Shown here: positions 1 to 8,095 of the stretch, one piece after another
Layout of the letters: each line of letters opens with the position of its first letter
Numbering within the stretch: the first letter of the stretch is position 1
Assembly: GCF_003574465.1 (NCBI RefSeq)
Contig: NZ_QOWC01000028.1
Coordinates: forward strand, 1 to 49,977
DNA: 49,977 nucleotides
Direction of reading: 5' to 3'
DNA from: Methylobacterium crusticola
Lineage (GTDB): Bacteria > Pseudomonadota > Alphaproteobacteria > Rhizobiales > Beijerinckiaceae
The notes under the pieces: generated by a model
What the model was told of the DNA's origin: nothing
Database searches by the model: none
The model's input: the letters and a program-made list of their open reading frames with translations, nothing else
Position numbers and translations under genes: made by a program

Positions 1-1
1 G

Positions 2-1291
2 CCCGCGGCCCGGGCCGCGGGGCCGCGCGGCGGCGCGCCCGCCGGCCGCCAGGCGCCCGGCAAGGGTCTCTCCGGCAAGAGTCCGGCCCGCAAAATTTCG
101 GCCGGCAAGAGTTCGGCCGGCATAGGTTCAGCCCCCAAGAATCCCGGGGCCGGGGATCGCGGCGGCCAGGCCGACACCGGCAGGGCCCCCGGCCGCAGCG
201 CGCGCCCGGACCGTCCGCGGCCCGAGCCCGCCGCCGGCCCGACCCGCCGGGAACTGCGCGAGGCGACCGCGACCGCCTTTGCCACCGGGGTGCAGACCCT
301 GGAGGTGATGGCCGACGAGGCCGGGATGCGGATCGACCGCTTCCTCTCGGCGCGCTTCCCGCAGCTGCCCTTCGCCCGCATCCAGAGCCTGGTGCGCAAG
401 GGCGAGCTGCGGGTGAACGGCAAGCGCGCCAAGGCCGCCGACCGGGTCGAGCCCGGCGCCAGCGTGCGGGTGCCGCCGCTCAAGCTCGAGCCGCGCCCCA
501 CGGGCCCCGCGCCGGCCCATCCGGGTTCCGCCCGGCACGAGAGCGACCTCGTCTTCCTGCGCTCCCTGATCCTCTACGAGGACCAGGACATGATGGTGCT
601 GAACAAGCCGTTCGGGCTCGCGGTGCAGGGCGGCTCGGGCACCACCCGGCACGTCGACGGCCTCCTCGAGGCGATGCGCGGCGAGGACGGCCAGAAGCCG
701 CGCCTCGTCCACCGCCTCGACAAGGACACCGCCGGCTGCCTGATCGTCGCGAAGACGCGGCTCGCCGCCGCGACCCTCGCCAAGACCTTCCGGTCGCGGG
801 CGGCGCGCAAGATCTACTGGGCCCTCGCCGCCGGCGTGCCACGGGTGCGCCAGGGGCGGATCTCCACCTACCTCGCCAAGGAGGAGAGCGGCGAGGCCGA
901 CGCCCGGATGCGGGTGGCCAAGCACGGCGACGAGGGCGCGAGCCACGCCCTGACCTACTACGCGGTGGTGGACCAGGCCGGGCAGAAGCTCTCCTGGCTC
1001 TCCCTGAAGCCCGTCACGGGGCGCACCCACCAGCTCAGGGCGCACGCGGCCCATATCGGCCACCCGCTCATCGGCGACCCGAAATACTTCGACATCGAGA
1101 ACTGGGAGCTGCCCGGCGGCCTCCAGAACCGCCTGCACCTGCTCGCCCGCCGCATCGTCATCCCGCACCCGCGCACGGCGAAGCCCATCGACGTGACGGC
1201 GCCGCTGCCGCCGCACATGGCGCAGAGCTGGAACCTGCTCGGCCTCGACGCCTCCCGGTACGACCCGATCGTCGAGGCGCCCGAGAGCTGA
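2..1291 (+). CDS. RluA/RluC-family 23S rRNA pseudouridine synthase, 5' end outside window
   Basis: The protein has an S4 RNA-binding domain (RIDRFLSARFP onward, about residues 14-60 counted from the GTG at 290) followed by a pseudouridine synthase domain. The catalytic motif HRLDKDTAGC puts the nucleophilic Asp at about residue 144 from that GTG. The late motif GRTHQLRAHAAHIGHPLIGD is also present. It should isomerise uridines in 23S rRNA. The frame stays open from the first bases of the window to 290 and encodes a Lys/Gly/Ser/Ala-rich stretch with loosely repeated GKS and AGKSS units. The true start therefore probably lies upstream and the protein carries a disordered basic extension. The next two conserved genes, a HAD phosphatase and ATP12, often follow RluC in alphaproteobacteria. 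RluC versus RluD specificity cannot be told from sequence. Confidence 0.9.
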   Translation, partial: PAARAAGPRGGAPAGRQAPGKGLSGKSPARKISAGKSSAGIGSAPKNPGAGDRGGQADTGRAPGRSARPDRPRPEPAAGPTRRELREATATAFATGVQTLEVMADEAGMRIDRFLSARFPQLPFARIQSLVRKGELRVNGKRAKAADRVEPGASVRVPPLKLEPRPTGPAPAHPGSARHESDLVFLRSLILYEDQDMMVLNKPFGLAVQGGSGTTRHVDGLLEAMRGEDGQKPRLVHRLDKDTAGCLIVAKTRLAAATLAKTFRSRAARKIYWALAAGVPRVRQGRISTYLAKEESGEADARMRVAKHGDEGASHALTYYAVVDQAGQKLSWLSLKPVTGRTHQLRAHAAHIGHPLIGDPKYFDIENWELPGGLQNRLHLLARRIVIPHPRTAKPIDVTAPLPPHMAQSWNLLGLDASRYDPIVEAPES

Positions 1292-1365
1292 CGCGCCGGC
1301 ACGGCCGGGCGCCGAGCCCCGGGCGGGCCGCGGCGCGCCGGGGACGGCCCTCACCAAGCCGGCCC

Positions 1366-1393
1366 TTGGCAAGCCGCAGCGGCGCCTTATTCT
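1366..1393 (+). promoter_or_regulatory. Candidate promoter for the exported basic protein
   Basis: TTGGCA at 1366-1371 and TATTCT at 1388-1393 are separated by 16 bases and lie about 77 bases before the ATG at 1471. This fits a relaxed sigma70-type promoter. It rests on motif resemblance only. Confidence 0.3.
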
Positions 1394-1470
1394 CGGGTGA
1401 CGAGAGCGTCGCGGCGGCGGGCGGCGATGGCCGCCTCACTGCCGGCCCCTGCGAAGTGAGAGCCAGCCAG

Positions 1471-1875
1471 ATGAGACCCGTCGCGCTCGCATGCCTCGGC
1501 CTGCTCGGATGCCTCGGCGGCTTGGCCGCGGCGCCGGCCGCCCGGGCGCAGACCCCGCCCGCGGCCGCTCCCGCGCCCGCGCGGCCCCCGGGCCCGGCCG
1601 AGCCCGAGACCCCGGCCCAGCCCGCCGCGGCGCGGACGGACGGCAAGGCGGGCGCCGAGAAGACCGGCGCCGAGAAGCCCGCCGGCGACCTGAGGGCGGG
1701 CGCCGAGAAGACCGGCACCGCGCCGCGCGTGCGCCGCCGCCCGACCTACGCCGCCTGCAACCGCGCGGCGCAGCGGCGCAGCCTCCGGGGCGGGGCGCGG
1801 CGACGCTTCCTGATCCGCTGCCGCCTGGGCTATGAGCGGATACAGCCGGGGCAGCCCGTCCGCGCCAGGCCCTGA
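1471..1875 (+). CDS. Small exported basic protein, weakly PsiF-like C-terminus
   Basis: The ATG at 1471 gives 134 residues beginning with a clear signal peptide (MRPVALACLGLLGCLGGLAA, cleavage likely near AARAQ). An open frame extends back to 1366, but those residues precede the signal peptide and are unlikely to be translated. The middle is a Pro/Ala-rich linker with a repeated GAEKTG segment. The C-terminal 40 residues are Arg-rich, with two cysteines in CNRAAQRRSLRGGARRRFL and RCRLGY. The C-N-x-A, L-x-G, R-x-x-F, C spacing recalls the short repeats of PsiF proteins, but the match is too weak to assign. It is probably periplasmic. Function unknown. Confidence 0.6.
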   Translation: MRPVALACLGLLGCLGGLAAAPAARAQTPPAAAPAPARPPGPAEPETPAQPAAARTDGKAGAEKTGAEKPAGDLRAGAEKTGTAPRVRRRPTYAACNRAAQRRSLRGGARRRFLIRCRLGYERIQPGQPVRARP

Positions 1876-1902
1876 CGGGGCCGCCCGCCGGGCATCCCCG
1901 GG

Positions 1903-2580
1903 GTGGAACGGGGGCGGTTGGCGCACGTGATTCTGATCGTCTTCGACGTCGACGGCACCCTGGTCGACAGCCAGCACATGATCGTGGCGGCGCAGGCCGC
2001 CGCCTTCGCGTCGGTCGGGCTCCCGCCCCCGAGCCGCGCCCGCGCCCTCTCGGTGGTCGGGCTGTCGCTGCCCCAGGCCTTCGCGGCCCTCGTCGGGGCG
2101 GACGGTCCCGTGGCGGCGCTGGCCGAGAGCTACAAGGCGGCGTTCGGCCGCCTGCGGGCCGAGGCGGCGATCCGGGAGCCCCTGTTCCCGGGCGCCGCCG
2201 AGCTCCTGGCGCGGCTGCACGGCGAGCCCGGGGTGCGGCTCGGCATCGCCACCGGCAAGTCCCGCCGCGGCGTCGACCACCTGGTGGCCACCCACGGCTG
2301 GGAGGGCTGGTTCGCCACGATCCAGACCGCCGACGACGCGCCCTCGAAGCCGCACCCGGCGATGCTCGAGCAGGCGATGGCGGCGTGCGGGGCCGCCCCC
2401 GCCGACACCGTGATGGTGGGCGACTCGACCTACGACATGGTGATGGCGCGGGGCGCGCAGGTCGCGGCCCTCGGCGTCGCCTGGGGCTACCACACCCCCG
2501 AGGCCCTGCTGGCGGCCGGCGCGCAGGCCGTCGCGGCGACCTACGCCGACCTCGGCGCCACCCTGTGGGCGAGGCTCTGA
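1903..2580 (+). CDS. HAD-superfamily phosphatase (phosphoglycolate phosphatase-like)
   Basis: All four HAD motifs are present: FDVDGTLVDS (nucleophile Asp15, acid/base Asp17), the Thr in GIATGKSRRG, Lys in SKPHPAML and the acidic pair in MVGDSTYDMVMA. The 225-residue length with a small helical cap between motifs I and II fits the HAD-IA phosphoglycolate phosphatase/beta-phosphoglucomutase group. The likely reaction is hydrolysis of a small phosphate ester in the cytoplasm; the substrate cannot be read from sequence. The start is a GTG, and a second GTG eight codons later is an equally possible start. It lies 28 bases after the small exported protein and 80 bases before ATP12, an order common in alphaproteobacteria. 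Confidence 0.88.
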   Translation: MERGRLAHVILIVFDVDGTLVDSQHMIVAAQAAAFASVGLPPPSRARALSVVGLSLPQAFAALVGADGPVAALAESYKAAFGRLRAEAAIREPLFPGAAELLARLHGEPGVRLGIATGKSRRGVDHLVATHGWEGWFATIQTADDAPSKPHPAMLEQAMAACGAAPADTVMVGDSTYDMVMARGAQVAALGVAWGYHTPEALLAAGAQAVAATYADLGATLWARL

Positions 2581-2660
2581 CGCGGCCGGCGCCATCCGCG
2601 CGTGCGGGCGCGCCCGCACGTGCGCTCGCCACGGCGGCCCCGGCGTCCTATCTCTCGGCG

Positions 2661-3449
2661 ATGACCCACGACGTCACCCGCGACTGGCTCGCCGCCCCGG
2701 ACGGGGCCCACGACCCCCTCCGGGCCGCCCGCCACTCGGCCCGGCCCGCCCTGCCCAAGCGCTTCTACGCCGAGGCCGGCGTCGCGGCGGCCGGCGACGG
2801 CTACCGCCTCGTCCTCGACGGGCGCCCGGCCCACACCCCGGCCCGCCGGCCCCTCGCGGTGCCGCAGGCCGCCCTGGCGCAGGCCCTGGCGGAGGAGTGG
2901 GGGGCGCAGGAGACCGTCATCGACCCGGCCCGGATGCCCCTGACCCGCCTCGTCAACACCGCGCTCGACGGCGTCGCCGACCGGCGCGAGGCGGTGGTGG
3001 AGGATCTCGCCGCCTACGCGGGCTCCGACCTCCTCGCCTACCGGGCCGGCGATCCGGAGCGGCTGGTGGCGGCGCAGTCCGCCGCCTGGGACCCGGTGCT
3101 CGACTGGGCGCACGCGACCCTCGGCGCCCGCTTCGTGCTAAGCGAGGGGGTGATGCACGTCACCCAGCCCGAGACGTCCCTCGCGGCCGTGCGGCGCGCC
3201 GTCGAGGCGGTGCCGACGGCGACGGGCCTCGCGGCGCTCCACGCCATGACGACGCTCACGGGCTCAATCCTGATCGCCCTCGCGGTGCTGCACGGGCGCC
3301 TCGCGCCGGACGCCGCCTGGGAGGCGGCGCACGTCGACGAGACGTATCAGGCGGGGATCTGGGGCCGGGACGCGGAGGCCGAGGCGCGCAGGGCGGCCCG
3401 GAAGGCCGAGTTCGACGCCGCCGCCCGGCTGGCGGCGCTCAGCGCCTGA
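2661..3449 (+). CDS. ATP12-family F1-ATPase assembly chaperone
   Basis: The 262-residue product shows the ATP12 layout: KRFYAEAGVAAAGDGYRLVLDGRP near the N-terminus, LAEEWGAQ, the block RMPLTRLVNTALDGV, DLLAYRA, and a C-terminal helical region with TGSILIALAVLHGRL and AHVDETYQAGIWGRD. ATP12 proteins bind the F1 alpha subunit during ATP synthase assembly in mitochondria and alphaproteobacteria. The ATG at 2661 starts just before the conserved N-terminal HDVTRDWLAAP; the open frame upstream overlaps the HAD gene in another frame and is not coding. Confidence 0.93.
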   Translation: MTHDVTRDWLAAPDGAHDPLRAARHSARPALPKRFYAEAGVAAAGDGYRLVLDGRPAHTPARRPLAVPQAALAQALAEEWGAQETVIDPARMPLTRLVNTALDGVADRREAVVEDLAAYAGSDLLAYRAGDPERLVAAQSAAWDPVLDWAHATLGARFVLSEGVMHVTQPETSLAAVRRAVEAVPTATGLAALHAMTTLTGSILIALAVLHGRLAPDAAWEAAHVDETYQAGIWGRDAEAEARRAARKAEFDAAARLAALSA

Positions 3450-3477
3450 GCGCCGGCAGAAGCGATGCCCAGGGGCC

Positions 3478-3497
3478 TCCCGCGCCGGGGCGCGGGA
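3478..3497. terminator. Possible bidirectional terminator hairpin
   Basis: TCCCGCGCC and GGCGCGGGA form a 9-base inverted repeat with two bases between (effective loop four) in the gap between the convergent ATP12 gene and the small exported protein. There is no T tract, so this is a position-based guess. Confidence 0.3.
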
Positions 3498-3552
3498 ACC
3501 TGCCCGCGCGCCCGTCGCGGACGCGAGCGGCCGAGCCCCCCCGGGGCTCAGC

Positions 3553-3849
3553 TCAATCGCCCTTGACCGAGCCCGTGGCGATCTCGGCGTTCGGGTCGAG
3601 CATCGCGGGCATCCGCGTGTCGAAGGCGACGAGGCCGCTCGTGCCGACGTCGCGGATCTCGACCTCGGCGCCGGGCGCCATCCGGGGCAGGGCGGCGAAG
3701 AGCGGCATCCCGGCCGGCACGCTGTCCGAGAAGCCCGCCACATCGAGGGCCGGGATCCCGGCCTCCACCAGGGTCGCGCCGTCCCGGGCCTCGGCGGCCG
3801 CGACGCCGGCCAGCACCAATCCAGCCGCCACGATGAGCTTGAGCGCCAT
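3553..3849 (-). CDS. Small exported protein of unknown function
   Basis: The 98-residue product starts at the ATG at 3849 with a signal peptide (MALKLIVAAGLVLAGVAAAEA). The short mature part is acidic and contains EAGIPALDVAGFSDSVPAGMPLF and EVEIRDVGTSGLVAFDTR. I recognise no domain. It is probably periplasmic. A long minus-strand frame runs upstream through this start, but the signal peptide marks the real N-terminus. It is convergent with the ATP12 gene. Confidence 0.7.
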   Translation of the reverse strand: MALKLIVAAGLVLAGVAAAEARDGATLVEAGIPALDVAGFSDSVPAGMPLFAALPRMAPGAEVEIRDVGTSGLVAFDTRMPAMLDPNAEIATGSVKGD

Positions 3850-4040
3850 GTCTCGCCTCCGTCCTTGAACCAACCTTGACAAGACAATGCGCGAGATCGC
3901 GAACGGTTCTACGGTCACGCTCGCGGCGGAGCCTTTATCGTCGTGGCGGGATCCCGCGCGGCGCGATCCCGCGCGGCGCGGAGGCGCCCGGCGCGCCGCT
4001 GGCGGCCGTACGCGGCCGTACGCGGCCGCCGGGACGGCGC

Positions 4041-4355
4041 TCAGCCGGCCGCCCGCACCAGGGTGCGCGGGCTGCGCCGGGGCGAGGCGGCGAGCTGATG
4101 GAAGAGGTGGAAGCCGTTGAGGTCGATGCCGTGCTCGGCGGTGCGCGGGACGAAGCCGGGCGGCGCCGCCGCCGGGTCGGCGATGCTGCCGGCAAACACC
4201 CAGGCCGTGCCCGAGAGGAAGGACGGCACCGGGTAGTCGCTCGGCACCGCGCAGACGAGATCCGGCTCCTCGCGCCGCCGGAACAGGTTGTAGGTCGGCC
4301 AGCGCCGCACCGTCCGCGGCCCGCTCCATCCTGGGTTCGCGCTGCTCCCCATCAT
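4041..4355 (-). CDS. Hypothetical 104-residue protein
   Basis: Two adjacent ATG codons (4355 and 4352) follow an AGGGAGC Shine-Dalgarno-like sequence. The product has an Arg/Trp-rich start (GWSGPRTVRRWPTYNLFRRRE), a central VPSFLSGTAWVFAGSIAD and an RTAEHGIDLNGFHLFHQLAA tail. The composition differs from the Arg/Pro-rich shadow frames typical of such GC-rich DNA, which argues that it is real. I recognise no family. It is transcribed away from the serine-cycle genes and shares their upstream region. Function unknown. Confidence 0.6.
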   Translation of the reverse strand: MMGSSANPGWSGPRTVRRWPTYNLFRRREEPDLVCAVPSDYPVPSFLSGTAWVFAGSIADPAAAPPGFVPRTAEHGIDLNGFHLFHQLAASPRRSPRTLVRAAG

Positions 4356-4548
4356 GGGCGGTTGCTCCCTGACTCCCGGCCCGCAGGAACTCGGGACCAG
4401 AGATAGCTCGTTACGGTGCGAGGCTCAGATTACATTCGTTAACATCGAGCACATTTCTTGACAATACTGCGAAGCGTCCGGCCAGGCGCCCGTCCCTAGG
4501 TCGTAAGGCGCAGGACCGCGCAGCCTTTCGGCTAAGGCTAAAGGACAC

Positions 4549-4565
4549 GTTCCAAATTTTTGAAC
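4549..4565. promoter_or_regulatory. Candidate LysR-type operator (T-N11-A dyad)
   Basis: GTTCCAAATTTTTGAAC is an imperfect palindrome with TTC and GAA arms at 4550-4552 and 4562-4564. It contains the T-N11-A arrangement (T4551, A4563) typical of LysR-family sites. It lies about 206 bases before the sga ATG, in the AT-rich part of the gap. Confidence 0.4.
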
Positions 4566-4635
4566 GCCGGGCAAAGATTTTTAAGTTTTCCTTTCAACCC
4601 GCCCCTCGCCATGATCCCGGTCGACGCACGAGGCC

Positions 4636-4692
4636 GGGACGCCTGGGCCGCTCCCCGGGCCGCCGGCGGCGCGCCGCGGCTCCCGGCGTCCC
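4636..4692 (+). other. Long GC-rich leader hairpin before sga
   Basis: GGGACGCC (4636-4643) pairs with GGCGTCCC (4685-4692). After a one-base gap, GGGCCGC pairs with GCGGCTC with one G-U pair. If transcription starts in the AT-rich region upstream, this hairpin lies in the 5' leader about 80 bases before the start codon. Function is unknown; in DNA this GC-rich a chance hairpin is possible. Confidence 0.3.
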
Positions 4693-4770
4693 GCACGGCG
4701 CCGGCGCGCATCGATCACGGCCGGCGCCCGCGAGGGCCGGTCGCACGAGACGCAAGGACTGGAGGACACC

Positions 4771-6024
4771 ATGGCAGGATCGAGACGGCCGGGCCGCAAC
4801 TTCCTCTTCGTGCCGGGCCCGACCAACGTGCCGGAGCGGGTCCAGCGCGCGATGATCGTGCCGATGGAGGATCATCGCTCGTCGTCGTTCCCGGACCTGA
4901 CCCTGCCGCTGTTCGAGGACATGAAGAAGGTCTTCAAGTCCAGGGACGGCCAGGTCTTCATCTTCCCGTCGAGCGGCACCGGCGCCTGGGAGGCGGCGCT
5001 GACCAACACGCTCTCGCCCGGCGACCGGGTGCTGGCCCCGCGCTTCGGGCAGTTCAGCACGCTCTGGATCGACCTCGCCCGGCGGATCGGCCTCGACGTC
5101 CAGGTCCAGGACGAGGAATGGGGCACGGGCGCCGATCCGGACCGGATCGAGGAGGCCCTGCGCGCCGACCGGGAGCACCGGATCAGGGCCGTCCTGGTGG
5201 TCCACAACGAGACCGCCACGGGCGTCACCAGCGACATCGGCGCGGTGCGCCGGGCCATCGACGCCGCCGGCCACCCGGCGATGCTCTACGTCGACGGCGT
5301 CTCCTCCATCGCGAGCCTCGACTTCCGGGCCCAGGAATGGGGGGTCGACTGCGCCATCACGGGCTCGCAGAAGGGGCTGATGCTGCCCGCCGGCCTCGGC
5401 ATCGTCTGCGTGAGCCCCAAGGCCCTGGCGGCGGCCAAGACCGCCGAGTGCCGGCGCTGCTACTTCGACTTCGCCGACCAGTCGAAGGCCAACGCCGCGG
5501 GCTACTTCCCCTACACGCCCTCCCTGCCGCTGCTCTACGGCCTGCGCGAGTCGATGCGCTGCCTGTTCGAGGAGGGGCTGGAGCGAGTGTTCGAGCGCCA
5601 CCGGGTGCTCGCCGACGGCACCCGGGCCGCCGTCAAGGCCTGGGGCCTGACGCTCTGCGCGCGGGAGCCCAAGTGGTACTCCGACACCGTGAGCGCCGTG
5701 ATGGTCCCGGAGGGCGTCAACGGCGCCGACGTCATCGACATCGCCTTCCGGCGCTACAACCTGGCGCTCGGGGCCGGGCTGTCGAAGGTGGCCGGCAAGC
5801 TCTTCCGGGTCGGCCACATCGGCGACCTCAACGACCTGATGCTGCTCGGCGCGCTCTCGGGCTGCGAGATGGCGATGCAGGATGCCGGCATCGCCATCGA
5901 GGCCGGGCGCGGCGTCGGCGCGGCCCAGGACCATTTCCGGCGCACCATCATGGCCAAGGATAGGCGCCCGAGCGAGGCCGGGATCTTCGACCGCAACCAC
6001 TCGGACGGCGTCGTGCGGCTGTGA
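4771..6024 (+). CDS. sga: Serine-glyoxylate aminotransferase
   Basis: This PLP enzyme transfers the amino group of serine to glyoxylate, giving hydroxypyruvate and glycine in the serine cycle. The fold-type I small-aminotransferase pattern is clear: NFLFVPGPTNVPERV at the N-terminus, PSSGTGAWEAAL for cofactor phosphate binding, the Asp of YVDGVSSI (about residue 175) and the Schiff-base lysine Lys201 in TGSQKGLMLP. The 417-residue length suits the family. A GGAGG lies just before the ATG at 4771. It is the first gene of a block with hprA, mtdA and fchA, and HprA consumes its product. The C-terminal tail after FRRTIMAKD seems slightly extended. Confidence 0.96.
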   Translation: MAGSRRPGRNFLFVPGPTNVPERVQRAMIVPMEDHRSSSFPDLTLPLFEDMKKVFKSRDGQVFIFPSSGTGAWEAALTNTLSPGDRVLAPRFGQFSTLWIDLARRIGLDVQVQDEEWGTGADPDRIEEALRADREHRIRAVLVVHNETATGVTSDIGAVRRAIDAAGHPAMLYVDGVSSIASLDFRAQEWGVDCAITGSQKGLMLPAGLGIVCVSPKALAAAKTAECRRCYFDFADQSKANAAGYFPYTPSLPLLYGLRESMRCLFEEGLERVFERHRVLADGTRAAVKAWGLTLCAREPKWYSDTVSAVMVPEGVNGADVIDIAFRRYNLALGAGLSKVAGKLFRVGHIGDLNDLMLLGALSGCEMAMQDAGIAIEAGRGVGAAQDHFRRTIMAKDRRPSEAGIFDRNHSDGVVRL

Positions 6025-6207
6025 GCGGGCGGGGGATCGCGGAACCCGCGGAGGGATTGTTCCCGGGAGGGCACGCGCCGTGCCTGTCCGTCGCGACGCC
6101 CGACGCTCTATTCTCGGGTCGCACACCCGCGCGGGATCGGCAGATCCCGGCCCCTCGCCCTGGCGGGCGCGGGGCTGCCCCGCGGCCTTCCCGGAGATCG
6201 TGAGACC

Positions 6208-7146
6208 ATGTCACACCGGATCGTCTTCCTCGACCGCGAGACCCTGGACGCCGCCTTGCGCGCGCCGAGCTTCCCGCACGCCTACGCGGAGTACCCCGTG
6301 ACGGCCCCCGACGAGATCGTCGAGCGGTTGAGGGACGCGCAGATCGCGATCATCAACAAGGTGCCGATGCGGGCCGAGACGCTGCAGCAGCTGCCCGCGC
6401 TCAAGCTGATCGCCGTCGCGGCCACCGGCACCGACGTCGTCGACAAGGCGGCCGCCAAGGCGCAGGGCATCACGGTCGTCAACGTGCGCAACTACGCCTT
6501 CAACACGGTCCCGGAGCACGTGATCGGGCTGATCTTCGCGCTGCGCCGGGCCATCGTGCCCTACGCCAACTCGGTCCGGCGCGGCGCGTGGGGGGAGGCG
6601 CGGCACTTCTGCTACTTCGACTATCCGATCCGCGACGTCGCCGGCTCGACCCTCGGGATCGTCGGCTACGGGGCGCTCGGCAAGTCGATCGGCCGGCGGG
6701 CCGAGGCCCTCGGCATGACGGTGCTGGCCTACGACGTGATCCCGCAGGACGGGCTCGTCGACCTCGCCACGATCCTGCGCGAGAGCGACGTCATCACCCT
6801 GCACGCGCCGCTGACGCCCGAGACCCGCAACATGATCGGGGCGCCCGAGCTCGCCGCGATGAAGCGCGACGCCATCCTGATCAACACTGCCCGCGGCGGC
6901 CTCGTGGACGAGGAGGCCCTGGCCGAGGCGCTCAAGGCCGGAAGAATCGGCGGCGCGGGCTTCGACGTGCTCACCACCGAGCCGCCGCGGCAGGGCAACC
7001 CGCTCCTCGCGCTCGACCTGCCCAACCTGATCGTGACGCCCCACGTGGCCTGGGCGAGCAAACAGGCGATGCAGCTCCTGGCCGACCAGCTCGTCGACAC
7101 CATCGAGGCCTTCGTGGCCGGGCGGCCGCAGAACGTGGTGGAGTAG
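6208..7146 (+). CDS. hprA: Hydroxypyruvate reductase (NAD(P)H-dependent)
   Basis: It reduces hydroxypyruvate from Sga to D-glycerate in the serine cycle. The protein is a D-2-hydroxyacid dehydrogenase of 312 residues. The Rossmann motif GYGALG covers residues 153-158. Catalytic Arg229 lies in NTARGGLVDE, Glu258 in LTTEPP and His279 in VTPHVAWAS. The ATG at 6208 follows a GGAG-type site. The 183-base gap after sga holds a compact hairpin (CGGGATC-GGCA-GATCCCG, 6132-6149), so some separate control or processing is possible. Confidence 0.96.
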   Translation: MSHRIVFLDRETLDAALRAPSFPHAYAEYPVTAPDEIVERLRDAQIAIINKVPMRAETLQQLPALKLIAVAATGTDVVDKAAAKAQGITVVNVRNYAFNTVPEHVIGLIFALRRAIVPYANSVRRGAWGEARHFCYFDYPIRDVAGSTLGIVGYGALGKSIGRRAEALGMTVLAYDVIPQDGLVDLATILRESDVITLHAPLTPETRNMIGAPELAAMKRDAILINTARGGLVDEEALAEALKAGRIGGAGFDVLTTEPPRQGNPLLALDLPNLIVTPHVAWASKQAMQLLADQLVDTIEAFVAGRPQNVVE

Positions 7147-7234
7147 GGCGCCGCGTGCGAGAAGCCGCCGAGCCCGGAAGCCTTTACATTGCGCGCGAGC
7201 GGGCATGTCCCGCGCGGGCGGGCAGAGGACGACG

Positions 7235-8095
7235 ATGAAGAAGCTGCTGTTCCAGTTCGATACCGATCCGGTCCCGAGCGTTTTCGACACCGTGGTGGGC
7301 TACGACGGCGGGGCCGACGCCATCACGGGCTACGGCAACGTGACGCCCGAGAGCGTCGGCGCCCTCGTCGACGGCACGATCTACACCCGCGGCGGCGCGG
7401 AGAAGAAGTCCACCGCCATCTTCGTCGGCGGCGGCAACATGGCGGCCGGCGAGGCGGTGTTCCGGGCCGTCCGCAAGCGGTTCTTCGGCCCGTTCCGGGT
7501 CTCGTGCATGCTCGACTCGAACGGGTCCAACACCACGGCGGCGGCGGGCGTCGCCCTCGTCGCCAAGGCGGCCGGATCGCTCTCGGGCAAGCGCGCGCTG
7601 GTGCTCGCCGGCACCGGGCCGGTGGGGATGCGCTCGGCGGCGCTGCTCGCCCGGGAGGGCGCGCAGGTGAGCCTCGCCGGGCGCCAGATGGCCAAGGCCG
7701 AGGAGGCCGCCCGCGCCATCGAGGCGCGCTTCGAGGTCGCGATCACGCCGGTGGAGACCCCGGACGCGGCGGCCCGCGGGGCGGCCGTGCGGGGGGCCGA
7801 GGTGGTGTTCTGCGCCGGCGCCATCGGCCTCGAGCTCCTCACCGAGGCGCAGTGGAGCGGCGAGGCGAGCATCCGCTACCTCGCCGACTACAACGCCCAG
7901 CCGCCCCTCGGCTTCAACGGGATCGAGGCGACCGACAAGGGCCGCGAGCGCCACGGCAAGGTCGTGTTCGGGGCCCTCGGCATCGGCGGCCTGAAGCTCA
8001 AGCTGCACCGGGCCTGCGTCGCCCGGCTGTTCGAGAGCGCCGAGGGGGTCTTCGACGCCGAGGAGATCTACGCGCTCGCCAGAGAGATGGCGTGA
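7235..8095 (+). CDS. mtdA: NADP-dependent methylene-H4F/methylene-H4MPT dehydrogenase
   Basis: The 286-residue product closely matches what I know of Methylobacterium MtdA from end to end: KKLLFQFDTDPVPSVFDTVV, ADAITGYGNVTPESVGALVD, RVSCMLDSNGSNTTAAAGVA, the NADP-binding LAGTGPVGMRSAALLA, and GALGIGGLKLKLHRAC near the C-terminus. It interconverts methylene- and methenyl-tetrahydrofolate with NADP+. It also accepts tetrahydromethanopterin derivatives. It links C1 oxidation to assimilation. The ATG at 7235 after GAGGACGACG gives the family N-terminus; the upstream in-frame ATG at 7205 adds ten unconserved residues. It ends in a TGATG overlap with fchA. Confidence 0.97.
   Translation: MKKLLFQFDTDPVPSVFDTVVGYDGGADAITGYGNVTPESVGALVDGTIYTRGGAEKKSTAIFVGGGNMAAGEAVFRAVRKRFFGPFRVSCMLDSNGSNTTAAAGVALVAKAAGSLSGKRALVLAGTGPVGMRSAALLAREGAQVSLAGRQMAKAEEAARAIEARFEVAITPVETPDAAARGAAVRGAEVVFCAGAIGLELLTEAQWSGEASIRYLADYNAQPPLGFNGIEATDKGRERHGKVVFGALGIGGLKLKLHRACVARLFESAEGVFDAEEIYALAREMA

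Larger units (their letters stand above)
4356..4770. promoter_or_regulatory. Divergent regulatory region upstream of the serine-cycle operon
   Basis: This 415-base gap has no gene. Its left part, about 4400-4610, is markedly AT-richer than the rest of the window. It includes TTGACA at 4458-4463 (no good -10 at normal spacing), an AGCCTT/AAGGCT inverted repeat at 4522-4539, a LysR-type dyad and a GC-rich leader hairpin. In methylotrophs of this group, serine-cycle genes are known to be activated by the LysR-type regulator QscR. That this gap is a QscR target is inference. Confidence 0.65.

Noticed and set aside
4458..4463. TTGACA as the -35 of an sga promoter
   Set aside because: No acceptable -10 lies 15-19 bases downstream (the region is GCCAGG), so I do not call a promoter there.
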